64,000 bases of DNA from Polaribacter sp. SA4-10 (GTDB lineage Bacteria; Bacteroidota; Bacteroidia; Flavobacteriales; Flavobacteriaceae): positions 34,135-98,134 of the forward strand of contig CATIQU010000026.1 in NCBI GenBank assembly GCA_949519155.1. Direction: 5' to 3'. The stretch's first letter is position 1. Each line of letters opens with the position of its first letter. The translations under genes and the position numbers were made by a program. This document shows positions 34,308 through 45,140 of this stretch, piece by piece. The notes under the pieces were generated by a model that made no database searches, had not been told where the DNA came from, and saw only the letters and a list, made by a program, of their open reading frames with translations.

Positions 34308-37142
34308 ATGATAAAAAAGATTTTACTACTTGCGTTTGTAGTTTTTGGAAGTGCAGCAATGTTTGCGCAAACAACGATTACAGGTACCGTTAAGGATGCG
34401 AAAACAGGTGAGACACTCCCTGGCGCAAACATTAAAGTGGCGAGAAAAGCTGTGGGAACAAACACAGATTTTGATGGGAATTTTGTATTAAACGTTACGG
34501 ACACCCCTCCATTTACTTTAGAATTTTCTATGATTGGTTATCAAACAGCCAAAGTAGAAGTTACTGAAAACAATCAAAAAGTAGCTGTTAGCCTTACGGA
34601 AAATGCTACTTCTTTAGATGAAATTGTTGTTTCTGCTTCTCGAACTCCAGAACGTATTATGGAGTCTCCAGTAACGATAGAAAGAATGGATTCTAGAGCC
34701 ATCAAAAATACTTCTGCTCCTTCATTCTATGACGGATTAGAGAATTTAAAAGGTGTTGATGTGAACACAAACAGTTTAACATTTAAGTCTGTAAATACAC
34801 GTGGTTTTGCAACGTTTGCAAATACACGTTTTATGCAGTTGGTTGATGGAATGGATAATTCTTCCCCAGCATTAAACTTTGCTTTAGGAAATTTATTAGG
34901 AATGTCTGAACTAGATGTTAAAACAGTTGAATTATTACCTGGAGCATCTTCTGCATTGTATGGTGCAAATGCTTTTAATGGTATTATGTTTATGACCAGT
35001 AAAAGTCCTTTTGAAGAGCAAGGAATTAGTTTTTCTTACAAAGATGGATTAACAAGTCAGGATGCTGCCGGAGACAATAAGTTTTATGATGTAAACATTA
35101 GAATGGCACACGTTTTTTCTGAGAAGTTTGCAGCAAAAGCAACTTTATCTTACTTAGATGGTACAGAATGGTTTGCTACAGATTATAGAAACACAGCAAA
35201 TGGAGGATATATTTCAGGAGACAGAAACTCTGATAGAAACTATGACGGATTAAACGTTTATGGTGATGAGGTTTCTACCAATATCAAAGGAGTTGCAGAA
35301 ACTTTAGAAGCGTTAGGGATTTTTCCAAATGGTGCTTCTGCTTTAATCCCAAGTGAAACGATTAGTAGAACAGGATACGATGAAAGAGACTTAATGTCTT
35401 ATGAAGCGAAAAGCATGAAGTTTGGCGCTTCTTTAAATTACCGTCCTTTAGGAGATGATCGTTTAGAGATTATCTGGAATACAAAGTATGGTAATGGAAA
35501 TACCATCTACCAAGGAACGAATAGATACAACATCAAGAACTTCTTTATGGAGCAACACAAACTTGAAGTTCGAGGAAAAAACTTTTTCGTAAGAGGTTAC
35601 ATGACCAGTGAAGATGCAGGAGATTCGTATGACACTCGTTTTGCAGCGATTAACATTAACAGAGCATGGAAAGATGATAATACTTGGTTTGGTCAATATG
35701 CAGGAGCTTATCTTCAAGGAACACTTGGAGGAATGAACTCAGATCAAGCGCATGATTTGGCAAGACAAACTGCTGAAGCAGGTAGATTTTTACCAGGAAC
35801 TCCAGAGTTTCAAGAAGCTTTTGATCGTATAACAACAGATCCAGATTTACTAACAGGATCTAAGTTTCAAGACAACACTAAATTGTATCATGCAGATGCA
35901 AATATGAACTTCAATGACTATATCGACTGGGCAGAAATTCAAGTAGGAGGTTCTTTTAGAACCTACTCTTTAAACTCAAATGGTAGTATTTTTACGGATT
36001 ATGATGGTCCTATAAACTACAGTGAATATGGAATCTATTCACAAATTCAAAAAGGATTTTTAGAAGAAGATCGTTTAAAGTTAACAGCTTCTGTTCGTTA
36101 TGACAAAGCACAAAACTTTGACGGAAATTTTTCTCCAAGAGTTTCTTTTGCATACGCAGGAGGTGAGAATAAAAACAAAAACTTCAGAGCTTCTTTTCAA
36201 ACAGGGTTTAGAAACCCAACAACACAAGATCAATACATTGGTTTAAATGCTGGGAGAGCTTATTTAATTGGTTCTGCACCGGATAACTTAGATCGTTTTT
36301 CTACACCTGCATTAAATGTAAGTGGATTGGGTCAAAACTTTACAGGAAGTACTACTGTTGAAGTTTCAGGTAGATCTGCATACGAAAATGCATTTTCTGC
36401 AGCCTCTGTTGTAGCAGGAGCACCAGTAGCAGCAAATGTTGAGTTGGTAAAAGCAGAAAGAGTAACTGCATATGAAGTAGGTTATAGAGGTTTAGTAGAA
36501 GCAGGTTCTTCACGAATTACCGTAGATTTAAGTGTATACTACAATGCGTATGAAGACTTTATTGCTGGTAAAAACGTAATTGTTCCTTTTTATGGAGATG
36601 TTGCTGGTACACAAACAGCACCAGTAGGTCCAGGGGGCGCTCAGGTTCCATTATCACTTGTAGCATTGTCACAAGGAGACTATACTGTTTTTTCAACATA
36701 CACAAATACAATTGCAGAAATCAACTCTTATGGAGCAACGATCGGATTAAATACCAAGATTTTTGATGGATTTAATTTAGGGTTGAACTATACCTATGCG
36801 AAGTTTGATTTTGATCAAGCATCTGATCCAGATTTTGAAGCAGGGTTTAATACTCCTGAACACAAAGTAAAAATTCAATTTGGAAAACAAAATGTATTTA
36901 AAAACTTTGGTTTCAATATCAATGCAAGATGGCAAGATGAATACCGATGGGAATCTACTTTCTTAGATGCAGACATCGCTTCTAGAACTGTTTTAGACGC
37001 TCAAATGAACTACAGTGTTCCAGCTTGGAAATCTGTATTTAAAGTAGGTGGAGCTAATTTAACAGGTCAAGAGTACTTAAGTGCGCCAGGAGTTGGTGCT
37101 ATTGGTTCTCAGTACTATATTTCTTGGACAATTAATAACTAA
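34308..37142 (+). CDS. TonB-dependent outer membrane receptor with carboxypeptidase-like N-terminal domain
   Basis: A 944-residue outer-membrane transporter. After the signal peptide (ends near MFAQ) comes a carboxypeptidase-regulatory-like domain (TITGTVKDAKTGETLPGA). Next is the TonB-box-like SLDEIVVSASRT, then the plug and a 22-strand barrel to the C-terminus. The protein ends in Asn-Asn rather than the usual aromatic residue. The ligand is unknown. The plug retains VELLPGASSALYGANAFNGI. A weak promoter TATTTTCG at 34275-34282 precedes it. The SGNH-lipoprotein gene starts 14 bases downstream, so they form one unit. Confidence 0.9.
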   Translation: MIKKILLLAFVVFGSAAMFAQTTITGTVKDAKTGETLPGANIKVARKAVGTNTDFDGNFVLNVTDTPPFTLEFSMIGYQTAKVEVTENNQKVAVSLTENATSLDEIVVSASRTPERIMESPVTIERMDSRAIKNTSAPSFYDGLENLKGVDVNTNSLTFKSVNTRGFATFANTRFMQLVDGMDNSSPALNFALGNLLGMSELDVKTVELLPGASSALYGANAFNGIMFMTSKSPFEEQGISFSYKDGLTSQDAAGDNKFYDVNIRMAHVFSEKFAAKATLSYLDGTEWFATDYRNTANGGYISGDRNSDRNYDGLNVYGDEVSTNIKGVAETLEALGIFPNGASALIPSETISRTGYDERDLMSYEAKSMKFGASLNYRPLGDDRLEIIWNTKYGNGNTIYQGTNRYNIKNFFMEQHKLEVRGKNFFVRGYMTSEDAGDSYDTRFAAININRAWKDDNTWFGQYAGAYLQGTLGGMNSDQAHDLARQTAEAGRFLPGTPEFQEAFDRITTDPDLLTGSKFQDNTKLYHADANMNFNDYIDWAEIQVGGSFRTYSLNSNGSIFTDYDGPINYSEYGIYSQIQKGFLEEDRLKLTASVRYDKAQNFDGNFSPRVSFAYAGGENKNKNFRASFQTGFRNPTTQDQYIGLNAGRAYLIGSAPDNLDRFSTPALNVSGLGQNFTGSTTVEVSGRSAYENAFSAASVVAGAPVAANVELVKAERVTAYEVGYRGLVEAGSSRITVDLSVYYNAYEDFIAGKNVIVPFYGDVAGTQTAPVGPGGAQVPLSLVALSQGDYTVFSTYTNTIAEINSYGATIGLNTKIFDGFNLGLNYTYAKFDFDQASDPDFEAGFNTPEHKVKIQFGKQNVFKNFGFNINARWQDEYRWESTFLDADIASRTVLDAQMNYSVPAWKSVFKVGGANLTGQEYLSAPGVGAIGSQYYISWTINN

Positions 37143-37156
37143 AAATAGACAATTCA

Positions 37157-38671
37157 ATGAAAAATTATAAATATATAGGGTTATTCCTAATGTCATTAGG
37201 ACTTGTTTCTTGTGACGTAAACAACGAGTTAGACGAGATTGAAGCAGAAATGATTGAAGAGGTGGCTTTAAACACAAATGGGTTAGATTTTTCTAGCTAC
37301 GTTTCTGTTGGTGCTTCTTTTACCTCTGGTTATACGGACGGTGCTTTATTTATTGCAGCACAAGAAAGTTCTTTTCCAAATATCTTAGCGGGCAAGTTTG
37401 GTACAGACTTCACTCAACCTTTAATGAATGATAATATTGGAGGAATGTCTTATGGAACTTTTGAAGCTTTGCCTCCGAGATTGTATTTTAATGGCGCAGG
37501 ACCAGCACGTTTAGATGCAATTCCTACAACGCAATTAGGAGATGTTATCTCTGGATCTTTTAATAACATGGGGATCCCTGGAGCAAAGAGTTTTCATTTA
37601 GGAGTTCCTGGTTATGGAGCTTTAAACCCTTATTTTGGGAGAATGGCCTCTAGTCCTGGTGCTACTGTATTGGGGGACGCATTGGCGCAAAGCCCAACAT
37701 TTTTCACCTTATCAGAAATTGGTGGAAATGATGTTTTAGGCTACGCAACCTCTGGAGGAGCTGGAGTTGATCAAACAGGAAACTACAACCCTGCTACTTA
37801 CGGTGGTAACGATATTACAGATCCAAATGTATTTGCACAAGTATTTAGTGATATGACCGCGGCATTAACTGCAAACGGTGCTAAAGGAGTTGTAGCAAAC
37901 GTACCTTATGTAACATCATTATCTTATTTTACAACGGTACCTTATAATCCAGTTCCTTTAGATGCGGCAACATCTGGCGCATTAAATGCACAATTATTAG
38001 GACCAGTTATTCAAATTTTAACAGCTTTAGGCGAACCAGATAGAATGTCTTTATTAGAAGAATCTTCAACTAATAAACTATTAATTAAAGATGAAGATTT
38101 AGTAGATTTTTCTGCACAAATTTCTGGAGCTTTACAAGGCGCAGGAATTCCTGCAGCACAAGCTGGTTTAATAGGAGCTTTATACGGGCAAGCAAGGCAC
38201 GCAACAGCAGATGATTTAATAGTATTAGTTACTTCTGGTGTTATTGGAACGACTACTGCTACTGTGCCGGCACCATTTAATACTCAAGGTGTAACATATC
38301 CATTAGCAGATCAATGGGTGTTAACAACTGTTGAACAAGCAAAAGTGAAGACTGCAACAGATGCATACAATGTAACAATTGAAGCAGTTGCAGCGTCTAA
38401 CCCTAACGTGGCTTTAGTAGACTTTAAAGCTCTTATGACTGAAGCGACAGTTGGTGTTCAGTTTGATGAGTATGTAATGAATACAAGTTTAGTTATGGGT
38501 GGATTAGTTAGTTTAGATGGAGTACACTTAACAGGTAGAGGGTATGCTTTAATGGCAAACAAAATCTTAGCTGCTATGGATGCTGAATTTGGTTCTAACT
38601 TTACAACCGCTACAGGAGGTTTAGCGAAAGCTGGAGATTACACAACGAATTACTCTCCTTCATTGAGATAA
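37157..38671 (+). CDS. SGNH/GDSL-hydrolase-fold lipoprotein
   Basis: A 504-residue lipoprotein (signal MKNYKYIGLFLMSLGLVSC, lipid on Cys19) with an SGNH hydrolase fold. Block I appears as VGASFTSGYTDG with the Ser nucleophile but Ala in place of Asp before it. Block III is EIGGNDVLGYA, and block V DGVHLTGRGYALMANK supplies Asp and His. It is larger than most family members because of an insertion. It is paired with the TonB receptor; it may process a lipid or glycan ester for uptake (inference). It ends at a strong terminator. Confidence 0.83.
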   Translation: MKNYKYIGLFLMSLGLVSCDVNNELDEIEAEMIEEVALNTNGLDFSSYVSVGASFTSGYTDGALFIAAQESSFPNILAGKFGTDFTQPLMNDNIGGMSYGTFEALPPRLYFNGAGPARLDAIPTTQLGDVISGSFNNMGIPGAKSFHLGVPGYGALNPYFGRMASSPGATVLGDALAQSPTFFTLSEIGGNDVLGYATSGGAGVDQTGNYNPATYGGNDITDPNVFAQVFSDMTAALTANGAKGVVANVPYVTSLSYFTTVPYNPVPLDAATSGALNAQLLGPVIQILTALGEPDRMSLLEESSTNKLLIKDEDLVDFSAQISGALQGAGIPAAQAGLIGALYGQARHATADDLIVLVTSGVIGTTTATVPAPFNTQGVTYPLADQWVLTTVEQAKVKTATDAYNVTIEAVAASNPNVALVDFKALMTEATVGVQFDEYVMNTSLVMGGLVSLDGVHLTGRGYALMANKILAAMDAEFGSNFTTATGGLAKAGDYTTNYSPSLR

Positions 38672-38688
38672 TTTTTTGATAACATATA

Positions 38689-38719
38689 AAAAAAGGTTGC
38701 GCATTTGCGCAACCTTTTT
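38689..38719. terminator. Intrinsic terminator between SGNH lipoprotein and sufS
   Basis: AAAAAGGTTGCGC and GCGCAACCTTTTT around an ATTT loop, with runs on both sides, so it serves both convergent genes. Confidence 0.92.
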
Positions 38720-38743
38720 TATTTTTAAGTCAGTACTTCGGTT

Positions 38744-39958
38744 TTAAGAAAGCATCATAACGGCTCTTTTCAATCCATTAACAAATACATCAATCTCTTC
38801 CTTGGTGTTGTAAAAAGAAAAGGAAGCTCGAATGGTACCTGGTATTTTATAGAAATCCATAATAGGTTGTGCGCAGTGGTGGCCTGTTCTAACTGCAATT
38901 CCTAATTTATCTAAAATGACACCAATATCATACGGGTGGATTTCACCGACGTTAAAAGAAATTACCGCCGTTTTTTCTTCGGTCGTTCCATATATTTTTA
39001 CGCCTTCAATTTTTAATAATTCTGCTGTTCCGTAGGCTAAAAGTTCCGCTTCATAGTTTGCGATATTGTCAAAACCAATCGCATTCATATAGTCTAATCC
39101 TGCTCCAAAAGCGATGCCTCCACAAATATTAGGAGTTCCTGCTTCAAATTTATGCGGCAAGCCTGCATAGGTGGTTTTTTCGAAAGTAACCACATCAATC
39201 ATTTCTCCACCTCCTTGGTAGGGCGGTAGTTTTTCTAACCATTCTTTTTTTCCGTACAATAATCCCACTCCTGTAGGGCCACATAATTTATGGGCAGAAG
39301 CCACATAGAAATCGACATCTAAAGCTTGTACATCTGGTTTTATGTGTGGAGTTGCTTGAGCACCATCGATTAAAACAGCAGCACCAAATTGATGCGCCTT
39401 TTTAATAATTTCTTCAATCGGGTTTACAACACCCAATGCATTTGAAACATGATTACAGAAAACCACTTTTGTTTTTTTGTTTACTAAAGTATGGTAAGCG
39501 TCCATTTGTAAAGAACCGTCCAAGTTCATTGGAATGACCTTTAAAATTGCGCCTGTCTTTTCACAAAGCATTTGCCAAGGAACAATGTTTGAATGATGCT
39601 CTAAAGCAGAAACAATAATTTCATCTCCTTTTTGTATAAGTGAAGCAAAACCTGACGCCACCATATTGATGCTGTGCGTGGTGCCTGCCGTTAAAATAAT
39701 TTCATACGCATGTTTTGCGTTAAAATGCTGTTGCACTTTAATACGCGCTTCCTCGTACTTATCGGTTGCTTCTTGACTTAATGTGTGCACACCTCGGTGA
39801 ATGTTTGCATTGTAGTTGCTGTAATAATCTACAATTGCATCGATCACCACTTGTGGAGTCTGCGAGGTGGCAGCGTTGTCAAAATACACCAAAGGTTTTC
39901 CGTTTATAACTCTCTTTAAAATTGGGAAATCTTCACGAATTTTATCAATCTGTATCAT
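38744..39958 (-). CDS. sufS: Cysteine desulfurase SufS
   Basis: A 404-residue group II cysteine desulfurase, which mobilises sulfur from cysteine for the SUF Fe-S cluster machinery. The PLP-binding lysine is in SAHKLCGPTGVG and the active-site cysteine in RTGHHCAQP. A PLP-contact segment is ALEHHSNIVPWQ. It is on the same strand as sufABCD but is separated from sufD by 1.5 kb that contains a serine hydrolase gene on the opposite strand. sufE/sufU is not seen in the window. Confidence 0.95.
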   Translation of the reverse strand: MIQIDKIREDFPILKRVINGKPLVYFDNAATSQTPQVVIDAIVDYYSNYNANIHRGVHTLSQEATDKYEEARIKVQQHFNAKHAYEIILTAGTTHSINMVASGFASLIQKGDEIIVSALEHHSNIVPWQMLCEKTGAILKVIPMNLDGSLQMDAYHTLVNKKTKVVFCNHVSNALGVVNPIEEIIKKAHQFGAAVLIDGAQATPHIKPDVQALDVDFYVASAHKLCGPTGVGLLYGKKEWLEKLPPYQGGGEMIDVVTFEKTTYAGLPHKFEAGTPNICGGIAFGAGLDYMNAIGFDNIANYEAELLAYGTAELLKIEGVKIYGTTEEKTAVISFNVGEIHPYDIGVILDKLGIAVRTGHHCAQPIMDFYKIPGTIRASFSFYNTKEEIDVFVNGLKRAVMMLS

Positions 39959-40056
39959 ACCAAATGTATTTATGTTGCAAAGATAACCGAAGCATTTTTA
40001 AAGTTTTCAAAAAGACAATATGTTTTTCCTATTTTTACATCATCAAATCATTGTCT

Positions 40057-41376
40057 ATGAAAACTTTTAAGAGAACCCTCCTTTTGTTAGCCTTGTTAGT
40101 AACAGTTATCCTTATTTATAATTACCCAAAATTAAATATTTTAGCAGGCTATTCAGCAAAAAATACCGCAACTTCTGTTTTTCTTGGGGGAAGAAGCTTG
40201 GCGTTTACCGATAAAACGGATAACAACTTTTCTCCTGTAAATTTAGCAACGGATACGATAAATAAAGCGACGAGGTCAGCCACTGCTTCTGTATTTGGGT
40301 TGCTCACACGAAAGGCAATTATTAGAGATGGTTTGGGATCTGTATTAACTTTAAGTGAAGCAGACGAAAACAGCCCATATTTAACTCCTAAGAGAACAAT
40401 AAGCAAAAACAAGACAATGCCATACCCTTCAGGGGATGCACCTCAGAAAGACACGATTTTTACCAATGTGGATTATAAAAAATTAAACAAAGCCGTCAGT
40501 TCCATTTTTGGGGAAAGAAAATCGAGAGCTGTTGTGGTGCTTTATAAAGATCAAATTATTGCAGAGAAGTATTCCGAAGGTTTTCATAAAGACTCCAAAA
40601 TTTTAGGCTGGTCGATGACGAAAAGTATTCTAAGTACTGTTTTCGGAGTTTTAGAACATCAGCAAAAAATAAAAACACAAGATAAAGCGCCCATTGCTTC
40701 TTGGCAAAACGATGCAAGAAAAGAGATAACGATTCATAATTTGTTACAAATGAATTCGGGGCTAGAATGGGATGAAAACTATGACGAAATTTCGGATGCG
40801 ACTAAAATGCTCTTTTTAGAACGCGATATGACTAAGATGCAAGCTTCAAAACCATTGGTAGGAAAACCAAATGAAAGCTGGTATTATTCTTCTGGAACTA
40901 CAAATTTATTATCTGGAATTTTAAGAGACCAGTTTGACACGCACCAAGAATACTTGGATTTTTGGTATACGGATTTGATTGATAAAATTGGAATGCATTC
41001 AATGACGTTAGAAGCTGATTTAACCGGAAACTACGTAGCTTCTTCATATGCTTGGGCAACTGCCAGAGACTGGGGGAAGTTTGGATTGCTATACTTGCAC
41101 AAGGGAAATTGGAATGGCGAACAGTTATTTACGAAAGACTGGGTAGATTATATAACCACACCAACACCCACTTCGAATGGAACTTACGGCGCACAATTTT
41201 GGTTGAATGCAGAAAAGCAGTTCAAAGACGTGCCGAAAAGCATGTATTTTGCAGATGGTTATCAAGGGCAGCGCGTTTACATATTACCAGATCAAGATTT
41301 GGTGATTGTGCGCTTTGGGCTTTCTTGGTTTGAAGAAAATGCCTTTTTGAAAGGGATTTTAGAGGCTGTTAAGTAA
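40057..41376 (+). CDS. Class C beta-lactamase-related serine hydrolase
   Basis: A 439-residue protein with an N-terminal signal anchor (about 7-25) and a beta-lactamase/transpeptidase-like domain (about 135-430). The SxxK motif is SMTK at residues 186-189; the Tyr-containing motif is YYSSGTTN near residue 275. Family members are esterases, D-aminopeptidases or penicillin-binding-like; substrate unknown. The ATG at 40057 is chosen because the MKTFKRTLLLLALLVTVILI start fits a signal anchor. It lies on the + strand between sufS and sufD, both on the minus strand. Confidence 0.85.
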   Translation: MKTFKRTLLLLALLVTVILIYNYPKLNILAGYSAKNTATSVFLGGRSLAFTDKTDNNFSPVNLATDTINKATRSATASVFGLLTRKAIIRDGLGSVLTLSEADENSPYLTPKRTISKNKTMPYPSGDAPQKDTIFTNVDYKKLNKAVSSIFGERKSRAVVVLYKDQIIAEKYSEGFHKDSKILGWSMTKSILSTVFGVLEHQQKIKTQDKAPIASWQNDARKEITIHNLLQMNSGLEWDENYDEISDATKMLFLERDMTKMQASKPLVGKPNESWYYSSGTTNLLSGILRDQFDTHQEYLDFWYTDLIDKIGMHSMTLEADLTGNYVASSYAWATARDWGKFGLLYLHKGNWNGEQLFTKDWVDYITTPTPTSNGTYGAQFWLNAEKQFKDVPKSMYFADGYQGQRVYILPDQDLVIVRFGLSWFEENAFLKGILEAVK

Positions 41377-41377
41377 T

Positions 41378-41409
41378 AAAAAAACCACGCAATTAGCGTG
41401 GTTTTTTTT
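41378..41409. terminator. Bidirectional terminator between serine hydrolase and sufD
   Basis: AAAACCACGC / GCGTGGTTTT stem with AATTA loop and T-run; serves the hydrolase (+) and the suf operon (-). Confidence 0.92.
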
Positions 41410-41430
41410 ATATAATAGCAATTTGGTTAC

Positions 41431-42744
41431 TTACAAATCAAACCCAATATCAACTCCCAATTTTTTGGCAATTAATTTGGTGATTCGTTGTTTTACTTCG
41501 GGTATTTTTACACTTTCTAACACCGTGTTTGCAAAGGCGTACATTAATAATGCTTTTCCTTCTTTCTTTGGAATTCCGCGTTGTTGCATGTAGAATAAAG
41601 CGTCATCATCTAATTGACCAATGGTACAACCGTGCGAACATTTTACGTCATCTGCAAAGATTTCTAGTTGAGGTTTTGCATTAATGGTGGCTTTGTCACT
41701 TACTAAAACATTGTTGTTTTTTTGATACGCATTGGTTTTCTGCGCTTCTTTTTCAACAACAACTTTCCCATTAAAAACACCCGTAGAACGCTCGTCGAAG
41801 ATTCCTTTGTAATCTTGATGACTTTCACAATTTGGCCCTATATGGTGTACCAACGTGTGATGATCTACATGTTGTTTTCCTTCAATAATTGTAATTCCCT
41901 TTAAGATAGAATCGATATGCTCTCCGCGTTGATAGAAGTTTAAATTGTTTCTAGTAATATTCCCACCAAAAGAGAATGTATGTACAGAAACAACACTATT
42001 GGATTTTTGCTCGATGTAAGAGTTGTCTACTAAAGAAGCACTTTCATCATCATTCTGAATCTTATAGATATCGACTGTTGCATCTTTTGCTGCAAAAACT
42101 TCGGTTACCGAGTTTGTTAAAACAGGGTTTGAAGTTAAGCTTTGATGACGTTCTATAATTTGAACATGTGCGTTTTGCTCCACAACAATTAAGTTTCGAG
42201 GTTGTAATAATGTTGCCGCCTCAGAACCGGTTGTAAGGTTGATGATTTGAATTGGTTTCTCTACTTCAATATTTTTCGGAATGTGAATGTAAGCACCTTC
42301 AGAAGCAAATGCTGTGTTTAAAGAAGTTAAGTTGTCTTTTGTTGCTATTTTATCAAAGTAGTTTTCAATAACCGCTTTGTACTTTGGTTTTACTAAAGCA
42401 GCAGACATTAAACAAACATCAAAAGTGTCGTGTGTTGTTTCCGATAAAAAAGAACTGTATTTACCATCGATAAAAACAAGCTTATACGCATCGATATCAT
42501 GAATAAAATACTTTTTTACATCCGCTAGTTGAATGTTGTTCTCTTTGTTTGGAAACAAACTGTAATCTTGCTTTAAAACGGAGCTTAAAGAAGTATATTT
42601 CCAAGCTTCTAATTTTTTAGTAGGAAATCCTAACGCTTCAAAATTTTGAAGTGCTTTAGAACGAATTTCATGAACCTCAGAATCGGTTTCTACTCGATTT
42701 TCAAAAGCTACATATGAGGATACTAATTTATCTTTTAATTCCAT
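41431..42744 (-). CDS. sufD: Fe-S cluster assembly protein SufD
   Basis: A 437-residue SufD, the beta-helix partner of SufB in the SufBC2D scaffold for Fe-S cluster assembly. Recognisable are LEAWKYTSLSSVLKQ near the N-terminus, the central right-handed beta-helix, and the conserved segment KCSHGCTIGQLDDDALFYMQ. The usual length is matched. It is the last of the four suf genes in this operon, 68 bases after sufC, and is closed by the terminator at 41378-41409. Confidence 0.95.
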   Translation of the reverse strand: MELKDKLVSSYVAFENRVETDSEVHEIRSKALQNFEALGFPTKKLEAWKYTSLSSVLKQDYSLFPNKENNIQLADVKKYFIHDIDAYKLVFIDGKYSSFLSETTHDTFDVCLMSAALVKPKYKAVIENYFDKIATKDNLTSLNTAFASEGAYIHIPKNIEVEKPIQIINLTTGSEAATLLQPRNLIVVEQNAHVQIIERHQSLTSNPVLTNSVTEVFAAKDATVDIYKIQNDDESASLVDNSYIEQKSNSVVSVHTFSFGGNITRNNLNFYQRGEHIDSILKGITIIEGKQHVDHHTLVHHIGPNCESHQDYKGIFDERSTGVFNGKVVVEKEAQKTNAYQKNNNVLVSDKATINAKPQLEIFADDVKCSHGCTIGQLDDDALFYMQQRGIPKKEGKALLMYAFANTVLESVKIPEVKQRITKLIAKKLGVDIGFDL

Positions 42745-42812
42745 TTTTTTACTTGAGTTTCAGGAGGTAGTTTCAGGGTGCAGTTATGAAAACTGTAACT
42801 ACAAACTTAATT

Positions 42813-43562
42813 TTAAACCAATTCTTGCTTAATCCAATCGTATCCTTTTGCTTCTAATTCTAACGCTAAAGATGCATCACCAGATTTCACAATTTTACCA
42901 TCGTATAAAACGTGTACAAAATCGGGAACGATATAGTCTAGCAAACGTTGGTAATGAGTAATAACGATTACTGCATTGTCTTTTGATTTTAGTTTGTTTA
43001 CACCATTTGCAACAATTCGCAACGCATCGATATCCAATCCAGAATCTGTTTCATCTAAGATGGCTAATTTTGGTTCTAACATCGCCATTTGAAAAATTTC
43101 GTTTCTTTTTTTCTCTCCTCCAGAAAAACCTTCGTTTAAAGAACGAGATAAAAACTTACGGTCTATTTCTAATAATTCCGATTTCTCACGAATCATTTTC
43201 AACATGTCCTTTGCAGGCATGTCTTCCAAACCTTTTGCTTTACGAGTTTCGTTAATTGCAGTTTTGATAAAGTTGGTTACAGAAACTCCAGGAATTTCTA
43301 CAGGATATTGAAATGATAAAAAGACACCGTTGTGTGCTCTTTCTTCGGGCGCGAGTTCGCCAATATCTTCTCCGTTTAATTGAATATTCCCTTCGGTAAC
43401 TTCATACTCATCTTTCCCTGCAATAATATTTGCCAACGTACTTTTTCCTGCACCGTTTGGACCCATAATTGCATGAACTTCACCTGCTTTTACTTCTAAG
43501 CTCAACCCTTTTAAGATTGATTTATTTTCGATACTTGCGTGTAAATTTTCTATTTTTAACAT
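42813..43562 (-). CDS. sufC: Fe-S assembly ATPase SufC
   Basis: A 249-residue ABC-type ATPase of the SufBC2D complex. Walker A is [16 protein letters not shown], the signature motif [15 protein letters not shown], and Walker [18 protein letters not shown]; the conserved downstream His is in [14 protein letters not shown]. No membrane domain is present, as expected. It drives the conformational changes that assemble the cluster on SufB/D. It lies between sufB and sufD on the minus strand. Confidence 0.97.
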   Translation of the reverse strand: MLKIENLHASIENKSILKGLSLEVKAGEVHAIMGPNGAGKSTLANIIAGKDEYEVTEGNIQLNGEDIGELAPEERAHNGVFLSFQYPVEIPGVSVTNFIKTAINETRKAKGLEDMPAKDMLKMIREKSELLEIDRKFLSRSLNEGFSGGEKKRNEIFQMAMLEPKLAILDETDSGLDIDALRIVANGVNKLKSKDNAVIVITHYQRLLDYIVPDFVHVLYDGKIVKSGDASLALELEAKGYDWIKQELV

Positions 43563-43678
43563 TATTCTTTGCTATATGCTTTTGACTTTATGCTTTAAGT
43601 GGGATGCTGAAAACAATAAGTTGGGAGCGTTTATTTTTAATATTCTTGTTTTATACTGTTATTGAATTTCATCTTTTG

Positions 43679-45127
43679 CTAACCAACACTTCCTTCTAAA
43701 GAAATTTCCAATAATTTTTGTGCTTCTACCGCAAACTCCATTGGTAATTTATTTAAAACGTCTTTACTGAATCCATTGACGATTAATGCAATTGCTTTTT
43801 CAGTATCAATTCCACGTTGGTTGCAATAGAAAAGTTGCTCTTCACCAATTTTGCTCGTCGTTGCTTCGTGCTCTACTTGTGCCGTTTTATTTTTCACTTC
43901 GATGTATGGAAATGTGTGTGCGCCACATAAATTCCCCATCAATAAAGAATCACATTGAGAGAAGTTTCGAGCGTTTTCTGCTCTTGCTCCTATTTGCACC
44001 AAACCTCGATAACTGTTTTGAGATTTTCCTGCGGAAATTCCTTTCGAAATAATTGTAGATTTTGTGTTTTTGCCCAGGTGAATCATCTTTGTTCCTGTAT
44101 CTGCTTGTTGATAATTATTGGTGACTGCGATTGAGTAAAACTCACCAACAGAATTATTTCCTTTTAAAATGCAAGAAGGGTATTTCCAGGTTACAGCAGA
44201 ACCAGTCTCTACTTGAGTCCAAGAAATTTTCGCATTGTTTTCACACAAACCTCTTTTGGTTACAAAGTTGTAAACTCCACCTTTTCCTTCTTTATTTCCA
44301 GGATACCAATTTTGTACTGTAGAATATTTAATTTCGGCATCATCCATTGCTACTAATTCTACCACAGCTGCGTGCAATTGGTTTTCATCTCTACTTGGTG
44401 CCGTACAACCTTCTAAGTAGGAAACATAACTCCCTTTATCTGCAACCACTAAAGTTCTTTCAAATTGCCCAGTTCCTCCTTCGTTTATTCTAAAATAGGT
44501 TGATAATTCCATTGGGCATCGAACACCTTTTGGAATGTAACAGAAAGATCCGTCAGAAAAAACAGCTGAATTTAATGCTGCATAAAAATTGTCAGTTGTA
44601 GGGACAATCGTTCCTAAATATTTACGCACCAATTCTGGATGTTCTTGAATTGCTTCTGAAATAGGCATGAAAATAATCCCTTTTTCACCCAATGTCTTCT
44701 TGAAGGTTGTAGCAACAGAAACAGAATCGATTACAATATCTACCGCAACGTTTGCTAGTTTTTTTTGCTCGTCTAAAGAAATTCCTAAACGCTTAAAGGT
44801 GTCCAATAACTCAGGATCAACTTCATCTAAAGAATTTAATTTTGGTTTTTCTTTTGGAGCAGAGTAGTACGCAATGTCTTGAAATTTTGGCTTCTCATAA
44901 TGCACATTTGCCCATTCTGGTTCTTCCATTTTCTCCCAAACTCTAAAAGCGTCTAAACGCCAATCGGTCATCCATTGAGGTTCGTTTTTCTTTTTAGAAA
45001 TGGCGCGCACAACATCTTCGTTTAACCCTTTTGCAAAAGTTTCACTTTCTATATCAGTATAAAAACCATATTTATACTCTTGAGTTTTTAATTCTTGCTC
45101 TAATTGCTCTTCTGTATACTTTGACAT
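43679..45127 (-). CDS. sufB: Fe-S cluster assembly scaffold SufB
   Basis: A 482-residue SufB, the cluster-binding scaffold of the SUF system. It contains [35 protein letters not shown] and the C-terminal [18 protein letters not shown]. The core beta-helix and length fit the family. It is second in the operon, 13 bases after the A-type carrier, and co-transcribed with sufC and sufD. Confidence 0.97.
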   Translation of the reverse strand: MSKYTEEQLEQELKTQEYKYGFYTDIESETFAKGLNEDVVRAISKKKNEPQWMTDWRLDAFRVWEKMEEPEWANVHYEKPKFQDIAYYSAPKEKPKLNSLDEVDPELLDTFKRLGISLDEQKKLANVAVDIVIDSVSVATTFKKTLGEKGIIFMPISEAIQEHPELVRKYLGTIVPTTDNFYAALNSAVFSDGSFCYIPKGVRCPMELSTYFRINEGGTGQFERTLVVADKGSYVSYLEGCTAPSRDENQLHAAVVELVAMDDAEIKYSTVQNWYPGNKEGKGGVYNFVTKRGLCENNAKISWTQVETGSAVTWKYPSCILKGNNSVGEFYSIAVTNNYQQADTGTKMIHLGKNTKSTIISKGISAGKSQNSYRGLVQIGARAENARNFSQCDSLLMGNLCGAHTFPYIEVKNKTAQVEHEATTSKIGEEQLFYCNQRGIDTEKAIALIVNGFSKDVLNKLPMEFAVEAQKLLEISLEGSVG

Positions 45128-45140
45128 CTTTTTCTAATTT

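Noticed and set aside
39922..40056. N-terminal extension of the serine hydrolase
   Set aside because: The frame continues upstream into sufS, but the ATG at 40057 begins a normal signal anchor.
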